From Cyanobacteria bacterium HKST-UBA02 (lineage in GTDB: Bacteria > Cyanobacteriota > Vampirovibrionia > Obscuribacterales > Obscuribacteraceae), in the NCBI GenBank assembly GCA_020431945.1, contig JAGQHH010000377.1:1-10424 (forward strand): a stretch of DNA of 10,424 bases, read 5' to 3'. This document shows positions 1-7,120 of the stretch, in pieces. The translations under genes were made by a program, and so were the position numbers. The notes beneath the pieces were generated by a model. It was not told the origin of the DNA and made no database searches. It worked only from the letters and a program-made list of their open reading frames with translations. The stretch's first letter is position 1. Every line of letters begins with the position of its first letter.

Positions 1-1049
1 TCTTTCCGCCCCAGGGTTCGATGCGGCTGATTACAGACATCTTCGAGTTCTGCTCGAAAGATATGAGCAAGTTCAATACGATCTCGATCAGCGGTTACCA
101 CATAAGGGAGGCAGGAGCCACCGCCACCCAGGAGCTGGCATTCACTTTCGCCAACGGCGTCGAATATGTGAAAGCGGCTCTCTCCCGCGGTCTCTCCGTG
201 GACGATTTTGCCCCCAGGCTGAGCTTCTTCTTCGTAGCCCAGATGAATTTCTTCGAGGAGATCGCCAAATTCAGAGCGGCCCGGCGAATCTGGGCGAAGA
301 TCATGAAAGAGCGATTCGACGCCCGGGACGAGCGCTCCCTGATGTTGCGCTTCCACACTCAGACCGCCGGCAGCAGTCTCACCCTGCAGCAGCCCGACAA
401 CAACGTCGTGCGCACCGCCATCGAGGCCATGGCTGCGGTCCTGGGAGGCACCCAGTCCCTGCACACCAACTCCAAGGACGAGGCCCTCTCTCTGCCCAGC
501 GAAGCTGCCGCCCTCACCGCTCTACGCACTCAGCAGATCATCGCTTATGAAACCGGCGTCACCAATGTAGTCGATCCCATGGGGGGCTCCTACTATGTGG
601 AGAGCCTCACCGACGAGATCGAGAAAGCGGTCTACGACTATCTGGAGAGAATAGAGGCCATGGGCGGCGCTATCCATGCAGTGGAAAGCGGTTTTATCCA
701 GAAAGAGATTCAGAACTCCGCTTACGAGTATCACCAGGACGTCGAAAGCAAAGCCAGGATCGTAGTGGGGATCAATGAATTCATCGACGAAGCCGAAGAG
801 CAGATCAACCTCTTGAGAGTGGATCCCGCCCTGGAGGAAGATCAGAAAGCCAGTCTCAAAGCCGTTAAAGAGAAGCGCGATCAGGGCAAGGTCGATGCGT
901 CGCTGAAGCGGTTGCTTGAAGCAGCATCGGCAGACGAGAATCTCATGCCTCTCATCTGCGAGGCGGTGGAGGTGTATGCCACAGTGGGCGAGATAAGCAA
1001 AACCCTCAAGCAAGCCTTCGGAAAATTCAGACCCATAGTGACGGTTTAG
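1..1049 (+). CDS. B12-dependent acyl-CoA mutase large subunit, 3' part (methylmalonyl/isobutyryl-CoA mutase type)
   Basis: This is the 3' part of the large (catalytic) subunit of an adenosylcobalamin-dependent acyl-CoA mutase, which rearranges carbon skeletons such as methylmalonyl-CoA to succinyl-CoA. The frame is open from base 3. The ATG at base 21 is internal, because the residues before it (FPPQGS) match the conserved family stretch that leads into MRLITDIF. Visible family motifs are SISGYHIREAGA (the Tyr-His pair that contacts B12 and substrate), HTQTAGSSLT, NNVVRT, TQSLHTN and DPMGGSYYVE. The protein ends shortly after the barrel, with no DxHxxG B12-binding domain, so this is the split type with a separate small subunit. 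That subunit is not the next gene. The residues that separate methylmalonyl- from isobutyryl-CoA mutases lie mostly upstream of the window, so the substrate is not settled. The family call is very secure. The next gene starts 5 bp after the stop. Confidence 0.93.
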   Translation, partial: FPPQGSMRLITDIFEFCSKDMSKFNTISISGYHIREAGATATQELAFTFANGVEYVKAALSRGLSVDDFAPRLSFFFVAQMNFFEEIAKFRAARRIWAKIMKERFDARDERSLMLRFHTQTAGSSLTLQQPDNNVVRTAIEAMAAVLGGTQSLHTNSKDEALSLPSEAAALTALRTQQIIAYETGVTNVVDPMGGSYYVESLTDEIEKAVYDYLERIEAMGGAIHAVESGFIQKEIQNSAYEYHQDVESKARIVVGINEFIDEAEEQINLLRVDPALEEDQKASLKAVKEKRDQGKVDASLKRLLEAASADENLMPLICEAVEVYATVGEISKTLKQAFGKFRPIVTV

Positions 1050-1054
1050 AAGAT

Positions 1055-2029
1055 ATGAGCAAGGGCGAGACCACAGTTTCCATAGTAATCGTCAACTGGA
1101 AGACTCCGGATCTGCTTGCTGCCTGTCTCGAGTCCATCGCCAGGGAAGACGCGAATCATGAAAGCTTCGAGCTTCTAGTCGTGGACAACGACTCCCGGGA
1201 CGGCTCGGTGGAGATGCTCGCAGAGCGCTTCCCTGATGTGGACGTCACTGCCAATACGGAGAACACAGGTTTCTCCCGGGGCTGCAATCAGGTGATCCCG
1301 AAAGCGAAAGGAAAATATGTCCTCCTCCTCAATCCGGACACGGTGATCACTCCCAATGCCATAACCAACCTGGCCAGTTTCCTGGACCAGCATCCGGACT
1401 GCGCCGCGGTCGGTCCCAAGGTCCTGAACACCGACGGCACCCTGCAACTTGCCTGCCGTCGCTCTTTCCCATCCCTGGAAGCGAGCCTTTTCCGCCTCAC
1501 CTATCTGAGCCGGATCTTTCCCAACCACCCTTATATCGCCCGTTACAACCTCACCCATGCCGACCCGGACAAGGTCCTGGCGGTGGATGCCCTCTCGGGC
1601 TCCTGCATGATGGTGCGGGCTTCGGTAATCGAAGCGATCGGTCTTCTCGATGAAGACATATTCATGTTCGGAGAAGACATCGACTGGTGCTGGCGCATGA
1701 AAGAGGCCGGCCACACCGTCTACTACACTCCTGACAGCGTCGTCTATCACGTCCATGGGGCGGCCAGCCGCAAACGTCCCGTGGGCACTACTATCAACCT
1801 CCATAAGGGGATGGAGGTTTTCTATAAGAAACACTTGGCAAAAAAATACTGGGCCCCATTCAACTACCTGGTGTATGCTGCAATCTGGAGCCGCGCAGGC
1901 GTTTTTATTCTTGTGAACCTCGCCCGCGGTATCTTCGGTCGGCGCAGAGAATTGCCTTCGGGCAATGCCGATCGCTCCGGATCAGGGCTGGAGGCTCACA
2001 ACGTTGAATCGAACCCGGCCAGAGGCTGA
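1055..2029 (+). CDS. Family 2 glycosyltransferase (rhamnosyltransferase WbbL-like)
   Basis: This 324-residue GT-A glycosyltransferase probably transfers a sugar from a nucleotide-sugar to a growing surface glycan. The first strand VSIVIVNWKT begins at residue 8, so the ATG at 1055 fits the family start. Next come VVDNDSRDGS (about 42-51), NTENTGFSRGCN (67-78, typical of the WbbL-like branch) and LLLNPDTVI (90-98), where NPD replaces the usual metal-binding DxD. DALSGSCMMVR (178-188) and FMFGEDIDWCWR (203-214) form the acceptor and catalytic region. A hydrophobic stretch at about 268-292 may attach it to the inner face of the membrane, followed by a polar tail. It lies 5 bp after the mutase and 16 bp before the epimerase, which suggests co-transcription and a surface-polysaccharide role. 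The exact sugar and acceptor cannot be told. Only a weak AG-rich stretch lies before the start. Confidence 0.9.
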   Translation: MSKGETTVSIVIVNWKTPDLLAACLESIAREDANHESFELLVVDNDSRDGSVEMLAERFPDVDVTANTENTGFSRGCNQVIPKAKGKYVLLLNPDTVITPNAITNLASFLDQHPDCAAVGPKVLNTDGTLQLACRRSFPSLEASLFRLTYLSRIFPNHPYIARYNLTHADPDKVLAVDALSGSCMMVRASVIEAIGLLDEDIFMFGEDIDWCWRMKEAGHTVYYTPDSVVYHVHGAASRKRPVGTTINLHKGMEVFYKKHLAKKYWAPFNYLVYAAIWSRAGVFILVNLARGIFGRRRELPSGNADRSGSGLEAHNVESNPARG

Positions 2030-2045
2030 AACGCTCACAAAACCC

Positions 2046-3053
2046 ATGGCATCCACCCAAAACAATCGAGTTCTTGTCACCGGAGCTTCCGGGATGATTG
2101 GTCGACAGATTTGCGCTGCGGTACAGGCCACCGGTCATGGCGTGGTCAGAGCCCAGGTCCGGGACCGCACCGAGGCCCGGGAGAAAGTAGCCGGCGTATT
2201 CGACTTCGCCCTGGCCGAGCTCACCCAGTCCGATTTCACCATGATGCTGGAGCAGGACCACCGGGAGCTCACCAAGGGCTGCCACACCGTCATCCACACC
2301 GCCGGTCTGGTTCACAACCCCAATGCACCTTATCAAGAGTACGAAGTTGTCAACGTCAGGGCTACCCAGCAGCTGGCTGAAGCCTGCGTGGCCAACCAGG
2401 TCAAGACCCTGATCTTTTTCAGCTCCTCGGCAGTCTATGGCGAGGGGCCATTCTCGAACATCAACGAAAGCGCTCCGCTCAAAGCCAAGAGCCCTTACGC
2501 CGTCTCAAAGGCAACCTCGGAGACCTTTCTGAAAGGTCTCGAGGCCAGCATTCCCCGAATTATCATTCTCAGGCCCAGCCTGGTTTTCGGTGAAGGAGAC
2601 CGGGGCAATCTCTTGAAGATGATCCGCGAGATCAAGAGCCAGCGCTACAAACACATCGGCAAAGCCGACACCGGCAAGTCCGTGATCTATGTAAAAGATC
2701 TCGCCCGGGCTCTCCTTCTCTGTCTGGACAAAGTGCCCGAGGGATACCATGTATTCAATGTCGCCAACCCCAGCCCGGTGACAGTCCACGATCTCGCCGA
2801 AGAGATCGCCAAAGCCCTGGAGCTGGATAAGAAGATCCAGACGGTTCCTGCCGGTCTCCTCAAGTTCGGCGTGAAAGCAGCCGAGCTTTTCGGTAAATCC
2901 CCGGTCTCCAGCGAGCAGGTCGAAAAGCTCACCACCGAGACCACCTGCTCCATCGAAAAACTGACCAAGGCCACTGGTTTCCGCCCGCGCACAGCCCTCA
3001 ACCGGGCGATCAAATCCGAGATCACCTGGGCCCAGAAAAACGAATTGCTCTGA
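2046..3053 (+). CDS. NAD(P)-dependent epimerase/dehydratase, extended SDR family
   Basis: This 335-residue extended short-chain dehydrogenase/reductase most likely interconverts nucleotide-sugars; a 3-beta-hydroxysteroid-dehydrogenase-like substrate is the alternative. The Rossmann signature TGASGMIG (12-19) sits near the N-terminus. VIHTAGLV (82-89), FFSSSAVYGE (124-133, catalytic Ser) and SPYAVSK (149-155, catalytic Tyr151 and Lys155) follow. ILRPSLVFGEGDRGN (174-188) and VIYVKDLARA (213-222) are typical of the substrate half. I chose the ATG at 2046. An in-frame ATG at 1965 would add 27 unstructured residues and overlap the glycosyltransferase by 65 bp, whereas 2046 puts the first strand just after the start. 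No strong ribosome binding site is seen before either. The pairing with the glycosyltransferase supports a role in glycan precursor synthesis. Confidence 0.88.
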   Translation: MASTQNNRVLVTGASGMIGRQICAAVQATGHGVVRAQVRDRTEAREKVAGVFDFALAELTQSDFTMMLEQDHRELTKGCHTVIHTAGLVHNPNAPYQEYEVVNVRATQQLAEACVANQVKTLIFFSSSAVYGEGPFSNINESAPLKAKSPYAVSKATSETFLKGLEASIPRIIILRPSLVFGEGDRGNLLKMIREIKSQRYKHIGKADTGKSVIYVKDLARALLLCLDKVPEGYHVFNVANPSPVTVHDLAEEIAKALELDKKIQTVPAGLLKFGVKAAELFGKSPVSSEQVEKLTTETTCSIEKLTKATGFRPRTALNRAIKSEITWAQKNELL

Positions 3054-3134
3054 GCTCCCGTCCTAATTTGATCCGGCGAGCCGTCGAAAGGTCAATCGTT
3101 AGTGAAAGCAAATTTAATCTGCATCCTGACATAA

Positions 3135-3140
3135 TATACT
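3135..3140 (+). promoter_or_regulatory. Possible -10 element for the caspase-like gene
   Basis: TATACT lies 26 bp before the ATG at 3167, in an AT-rich patch of the 113-bp gap after the epimerase. The -35 match is poor (TTTAAT at 3113-3118, 16-bp spacer). It is plausible because the caspase gene is well separated from the upstream run, but only weakly supported. Confidence 0.3.
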
Positions 3141-3166
3141 TGGGAATCGGACCGGAGCCGAAAACG

Positions 3167-4345
3167 ATGCTGAAGAAAAAAATCCTTCTATCCTGCTCGA
3201 TGATGCTGCTTGCTGCCTGTATTTCAGGAAGCACACCCTGCCTGGCGCAAGAAGACGACGCCAAACGCGAGAAGCAGATGCAGGCTGCCCAGGAACAGGT
3301 CATGAAAGCCGTCAAACGTCCGATCAAGGACAAATGGGCTGTGGTTATCGGTGTCGATCGTTTTGTCGACCCTCGGATTCCTCATCTCCGGTATTCATCG
3401 AAAGACGCCCAGGACTTCGCGAAGTTCCTGGTTGAAAAAGCGAATTTCGCCCCGGATCATGTTCTCCTTCTTCTGAACGAGGACGCCACCCAGCGCAATA
3501 TCCGCTCCGCCATAGGCGATCTCTGGTTGCCGCGGCGGGTGCTCGACGACGACCTGGTGGTCCTCTACGCCTCCACCCACGGCAGCCCTAAAGAGCTGGA
3601 TGTGGGCGGCGACAACTTCCTGATCGCTCATGACACCAAGCAAGACGAGCTCTGGACCACCGGCATCCAGCTCAAGGACCTGGCACCGGTAGTCGAGCAA
3701 CGCACCCACTGCGATCGCGTGGTGTTGATTCTGGACGCCTGCAACAGCGGCGCCGCCGAAGCCGGGGGCAAGGGTCTCTATCGTGCCACCAATTTCGATC
3801 TCAATGCCGTCGCCGGCAAAGGCAAAATCGTCATCAGCTCCTCCGACTCGAATCAGCGCTCCTGGGAATCCAAACGCTATGAGAACGGTGTCTTCACCCA
3901 CTCCCTTATCGAAGTCCTGGAGAAATCCAAGGACGGTCAGGACAAAGATATCGAAGCCGCTTTCGACAACCTGAAAGACAAAGTCCAGTCGGAAGTCCGT
4001 TTTGACCGCAAAGCCTTCCAGACTCCGGTGATGCGCAGCAAATGGGAAGGCGATCCCCTGGTGCTGACCGCCAAGCCTGTTGCTCCCAGAGATGTGGACG
4101 CCGACGACGACAATCCTTATACATTCAAGAATGTCATCAAGCGTGGTGGCAAACCCCTGGCTCTGGCAGAGACCAAGGCAGCCCCGGTAACGCCTCCAGT
4201 CGCCACCCCCACGACTCCGTCCGTACCCGTACAACCCACACCGCAGGTAGTATCTACGCCGCCAGTGCAGACTACGCCGGTACAAACCACACCAGCTCAA
4301 ACGCCACCACTTCAGACCGGCAGCCAGCAGATTCTGGGGACCTGA
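3167..4345 (+). CDS. Exported caspase-like protein (peptidase C14, orthocaspase-type) with Pro/Thr-rich repeat tail
   Basis: This 392-residue caspase-fold protein is a predicted cysteine peptidase. The ATG at 3167 is preferred over an in-frame ATG at 3068: it has GGAG at 3154-3157 with a 9-bp spacer and opens a proper signal sequence, MLKKK then a hydrophobic core. LLAAC ending at Cys18 is a good lipobox, so a lipoprotein is likely; signal peptidase I cleavage near CLAQ (25-28) is the alternative. The caspase p20-like domain spans about 55-300: WAVVIGVDRF (57-66), YASTHGS with catalytic His138, and LILDACNSG with catalytic Cys192. Residues 335-392 are Pro/Thr/Gln-rich with four five-residue repeats. 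The stop is a TGA at 4343, yet the same frame stays open and coding-like to a TAG at 4439-4441 (see findings), so this end may be premature. Substrate and cellular role are unknown. Confidence 0.9.
   Translation: MLKKKILLSCSMMLLAACISGSTPCLAQEDDAKREKQMQAAQEQVMKAVKRPIKDKWAVVIGVDRFVDPRIPHLRYSSKDAQDFAKFLVEKANFAPDHVLLLLNEDATQRNIRSAIGDLWLPRRVLDDDLVVLYASTHGSPKELDVGGDNFLIAHDTKQDELWTTGIQLKDLAPVVEQRTHCDRVVLILDACNSGAAEAGGKGLYRATNFDLNAVAGKGKIVISSSDSNQRSWESKRYENGVFTHSLIEVLEKSKDGQDKDIEAAFDNLKDKVQSEVRFDRKAFQTPVMRSKWEGDPLVLTAKPVAPRDVDADDDNPYTFKNVIKRGGKPLALAETKAAPVTPPVATPTTPSVPVQPTPQVVSTPPVQTTPVQTTPAQTPPLQTGSQQILGT
4262..4321 (+). repeat. Four tandem 15-bp coding repeats (PVQTT, PVQTT, PAQTP, PLQTG)
   Basis: Four consecutive five-codon units encode PVQTT, PVQTT, PAQTP and PLQTG (residues 366-385 of the caspase-like protein). 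Synonymous codons differ between the units, so this is an old repeat kept at protein level rather than a fresh duplication. It probably forms a flexible exported linker or stalk. Confidence 0.85.
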
Positions 4346-4441
4346 ACCACCTCCACCGTCACCGCCCCGGTTCATATCCCCACCAAGCCGGCCGGCAAGG
4401 AAGTGGATTACTGGGAAAAGTTCAAGATGAAGATGCACTAG
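4346..4441 (+). other. Open in-frame continuation of the caspase gene after its TGA (31 codons + TAG)
   Basis: The caspase frame continues without a stop for 31 codons after the TGA and ends at TAG 4439-4441. Of the 31 codons, 26 end in G or C, matching the coding style of the neighbours. The peptide keeps the Thr/Pro-rich character (TTSTVTAP, IPTKPAGK) and ends with a charged, aromatic piece, EVDYWEKF. The +1 frame here is also proline-rich but has many A/T-ending codons, so frame 0 fits better. The last 20 bp overlap the 3' end of the convergent thiolase gene. It may be the true C-terminus cut off by a recent nonsense change, a sequence error, or a readthrough extension. Confidence 0.55.
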
Positions 4442-5765
4442 GCTGAGTTGCGACAATAGTGGCGACACCCAGACCACCGGCAGCACACACGGAGATCAGA
4501 GCGCGACCCTGCTTGCCGGTCTCCTGGCGATGCTCGGCGAGCTGTCTGGCCGCTCCGGCGAGAATGCGTGCCCCGGTGGCGGCAAAAGGATGACCCAGAC
4601 CAACCGAGCCGCCGTTGACATTGAGCCGGGTCCGGTCGATGGCTCCCAGGGGACCTGCCAGACCGAGACGATCCCGACAATAGCTTTCGTCTTCCCAGGC
4701 TTTGAGAGTACAGAGGACCTGGGCGGCAAAAGCCTCATGAATCTCGTAGAAGTCGAAATCCTGTAATGTCAGACCGTTGCGGGCGAGCAAACGAGCTACG
4801 GCATGGGCCGGAGCCATGAGAAGACCTTCGGCGTCCTCGAGATAGAAATTGACTGCTGCCGACTCGGCATCGATGAGCCAGGCCAGGGGCTCGATCCCAT
4901 TAGCATCGGCCCAGCCCGCGCTGGACAGTAGAGCTGCAGCAGCGCCATCGGTAAGAGGAGTGGAATTTCCGGCGGTGAGAGTGCCTGCCCGGCGGTCGAA
5001 AGCCGGAGCGAGGCCGGCCAGCCTCTCCGGAGAAGTGTCTTCTCTCAAGATCGAATCACGCTCGAGACCCAGATAAGGAGTGACGAGATCCTGATAAAAG
5101 CCCCGCTGGTACGCAGCAAGACCGTTGCGGTGGCTCTGGAGCGCAAGCTCGTCCTGATCCTGCCTGCTCACCCCCCATTGCTTCGCCATCATCTCGCAAT
5201 GCCGGCCCATGGAAAGCCCGGTGCGAGGCTCATCGACACTGCCGGCTTCCGGCCTGAGCATCGCCGGTCGAAGTGAGGTCCAGGCCGAAAGCCGGTCGGC
5301 GGGAGTGCGGGCCATGGCAGAGCGCACAAGCACATCGCGCAGGCCCGGCGAAACCTCCACCGGTATCAGAGAAGCCGAATCTACACCGCAGGCTATGCCC
5401 GAATCGATCTGCCCCAGGGCGATCTTGTTGGCGATGAGCACCGCAGCCGTCAATGATGTAGCGCAGGCCTGTTGCAGATCGAAAGCCGGAGTGGAAAGCT
5501 CCAGCCTACTATCGAGAAGGCTCTCCCTGGTGAGGTTATAGCTCCGGGCCGACTTGAGCACGGCACCGCCTGCCACCTCTCCGAGTCGCTTGCCTTCGAG
5601 AGCGAAACGAGAAACGGTCCTTTTCAGGACGAAAGTGAGCATCTCCTGGTTGGTAGCCTGCCGGTAATTCGTGAACGAGCGAGCGAAAGGTATCCGCTCG
5701 CCGCCGAGAATCGCTACTGGTTCTACTTTTCGGCTGGCTTTACGGGGCAATGGTGGATCTACCAT
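4422..5765 (-). CDS. Thiolase (acetyl-CoA C-acyltransferase), FadI-like
   Basis: This 447-residue thiolase catalyses CoA-dependent cleavage of 3-ketoacyl-CoA, or the reverse Claisen condensation. All active-site blocks are present: the nucleophile in QQACATS (Cys101), EIHEAFAAQ (His343), GLGHPFAATGAR (His392) and SVCAAGGLG (Cys427), plus NSTPLTDGAAA (267-277) in the core. ACATS in place of the common CSSG, together with RTGLSMGRHCEMMAK (181-195), matches the FadI branch (beta-subunit of the anaerobic or trifunctional-type beta-oxidation complex) better than AtoB or FadA. No partner hydratase/dehydrogenase gene lies in the window. The ATG at 5763-5765 is 16 codons before the first strand EPVAILGGERIPFARS; no strong Shine-Dalgarno is seen. 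It is divergent from the protease (54-bp gap) and convergent with the caspase gene. Chain-length preference is not determined. Confidence 0.93.
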   Translation of the reverse strand: MVDPPLPRKASRKVEPVAILGGERIPFARSFTNYRQATNQEMLTFVLKRTVSRFALEGKRLGEVAGGAVLKSARSYNLTRESLLDSRLELSTPAFDLQQACATSLTAAVLIANKIALGQIDSGIACGVDSASLIPVEVSPGLRDVLVRSAMARTPADRLSAWTSLRPAMLRPEAGSVDEPRTGLSMGRHCEMMAKQWGVSRQDQDELALQSHRNGLAAYQRGFYQDLVTPYLGLERDSILREDTSPERLAGLAPAFDRRAGTLTAGNSTPLTDGAAAALLSSAGWADANGIEPLAWLIDAESAAVNFYLEDAEGLLMAPAHAVARLLARNGLTLQDFDFYEIHEAFAAQVLCTLKAWEDESYCRDRLGLAGPLGAIDRTRLNVNGGSVGLGHPFAATGARILAGAARQLAEHRQETGKQGRALISVCAAGGLGVATIVATQPSASSS

Positions 5766-5819
5766 TTACTGAAGGACGCCTGAAGTCTAACATACCGAAA
5801 GTCTCGTATAGAAAGAGTC

Positions 5820-6968
5820 ATGGCCTTCGATCAATCCTGCAAAGCTCCGGCAAACGAATTCGAGATTCCTACCGTCAAACGCGGTCAGGCTGTAGCAGCC
5901 TGCGATCGAACCGATTATTCCGGGCTCAAGGACATCGCGCCAGGTGTGACCACTTCCGGATCCATGTGGCTGGAGGCCCAGAATCTGCTTGCCAGCCGAC
6001 AGTCTAGAGCGAACCAGAACCTGTCGCCGGTCCAGGTCGAGACAATGACCGCCGAAGCCAGAAACCAGGCAATGCAGGCCTATGATCTGAGGCAATACCA
6101 GATCGCCTCGCCAGGCGTCTTCCGGATCGATCAGCAAAAACGCGGATCCGCCAATGTCGAGCTGGGAAGCGGTTTTACCGTGGGACCCGAAGGCTCCTCC
6201 TGCAGGATCATCACCGATCATCATGTGGTGGCTAGCGATCAGGGGAGCATCCTTCCTAATCTGGTCATTCAGGGCAAGGACGGCAGCCGATTCGACGCTT
6301 CCGTTACCCGCCTCTCGGCAGGACAAGACCTGGCTCTTTTGAAAGTACCCCTTTCAGCAATGTCCTCATGCCCGAGCCTGCCTCTGGCTCGAGATACCAA
6401 CTCCCTGAGAGCCGGGACAGATCGAGCCACCGCCGTCGGCCATCCGAAAGGCTCTGTACGTCAATTCATCAGCGGCGGACAGGTAGAACGGAAAGGACGG
6501 ACATGGACAAACCTTGACGGCAATCCTGAGCACAAGCCCTGGGATGACAATCCGACCGTGGAGGTAAAATCCCAGGCCATCGGCGGATTCTCCGGAGCAC
6601 CGGCGATGGTGAACGGTGAAGTAGGCGGAGTGGTACAGGCCAAGATCGGTATGAATTCTCTGGTCTTCACACCGGTAGAAAACGTCAGGAGCTTCCTTTC
6701 GATGCCGGACAATATCACTCAAACGCCCGCCCGTCAGCCGTCCGACAACAGCATAGTGGCCGGTCCCCTGGATTGTCAGTACGAAAGTGCTCGCAAAGAA
6801 ATCGAAGCCCGCATCGCACGCCACGAACTCAAAAGCGCCGAATTCTCCGGCACCACAGGTGATATCAAACGATTTTATTCTTTCACCGACGGCACAAGCT
6901 TCACGCTCTACGACGGCAGCAAACGCTGCCAGGAGTTCCGCGGCTTCAGAGCACACGGTGGAGTTTAG
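5820..6968 (+). CDS. Trypsin-like serine protease (S1 family, HtrA-type core without PDZ)
   Basis: This 382-residue protein has a chymotrypsin-fold protease core at about 112-292. The catalytic triad is visible: TDHHVV (His135), AGQDLALLKV (Asp170) and GGFSGAPAMV (Ser258, with GAP in place of the usual GGP). AVGHPKG (205-211) is also typical of HtrA-like cores. There is no PDZ domain. The N-terminal ~110 residues and the C-terminal ~70 residues (cysteines 319 and 370, charged helix-like stretch at 322-340) match nothing I recognise. No signal peptide or membrane segment is seen, and an in-frame stop lies 36 bp upstream of the ATG, so either it stays in the cytosol or the N-terminus differs from the visible one. 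A weak AAAGAG precedes the start very closely. Substrates are unknown. Confidence 0.85.
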   Translation: MAFDQSCKAPANEFEIPTVKRGQAVAACDRTDYSGLKDIAPGVTTSGSMWLEAQNLLASRQSRANQNLSPVQVETMTAEARNQAMQAYDLRQYQIASPGVFRIDQQKRGSANVELGSGFTVGPEGSSCRIITDHHVVASDQGSILPNLVIQGKDGSRFDASVTRLSAGQDLALLKVPLSAMSSCPSLPLARDTNSLRAGTDRATAVGHPKGSVRQFISGGQVERKGRTWTNLDGNPEHKPWDDNPTVEVKSQAIGGFSGAPAMVNGEVGGVVQAKIGMNSLVFTPVENVRSFLSMPDNITQTPARQPSDNSIVAGPLDCQYESARKEIEARIARHELKSAEFSGTTGDIKRFYSFTDGTSFTLYDGSKRCQEFRGFRAHGGV

Positions 6969-6980
6969 AAAGCATAGTGA

Positions 6981-7000
6981 AATCACCCGAGTGGGTGATT
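6981..7000 (+). terminator. Hairpin after the serine protease gene, possible terminator
   Basis: A perfect 8-bp inverted repeat (AATCACCC / GGGTGATT, loop GAGT) starts 12 bp after the protease stop. The following sequence (AATTCTT) has only a few T, so intrinsic termination would be weak; it could also simply protect the mRNA 3' end. Confidence 0.5.
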
Positions 7001-7120
7001 AATTCTTGCAAGCCCAGGACACTAGAGCACGCGGAATTGGAAGAATGAAGCAACTGGGCGAGCTACGAAGAAAAATCCGACCAGCTCCTGGGAAATCATT
7101 CCTGCACCATGATAGGGCGA

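Noticed and set aside
1175..1834. Long antisense open frame opposite the glycosyltransferase, and similar long antisense frames opposite the other genes
   Set aside because: They mirror strongly GC3-biased real genes, carry no domain motifs and have no start signals.
1965..2045. Longer in-frame start for the epimerase (ATG at 1965)
   Set aside because: It adds 27 residues with no fold, overlaps the glycosyltransferase by 65 bp, and the Rossmann strand fits the start at 2046.
3068..3166. Longer in-frame start for the caspase-like gene (ATG at 3068)
   Set aside because: It would bury the signal peptide and lipobox behind 33 residues; the ATG at 3167 has a well-spaced GGAG.
4387..4396. Palindrome GCCGGCCGGC between the convergent genes as a bidirectional terminator
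   Set aside because: It is a self-complementary run without a loop or adjacent T-tract, and it is explained by Lys-Pro-Ala-Gly-Lys codons in the caspase frame.
5783..5804. Direct repeat AAGTCT-N10-AAGTCT in the divergent thiolase/protease gap
   Set aside because: Six-base matches are too short to separate from chance, and no matching half-sites are seen elsewhere in the window.
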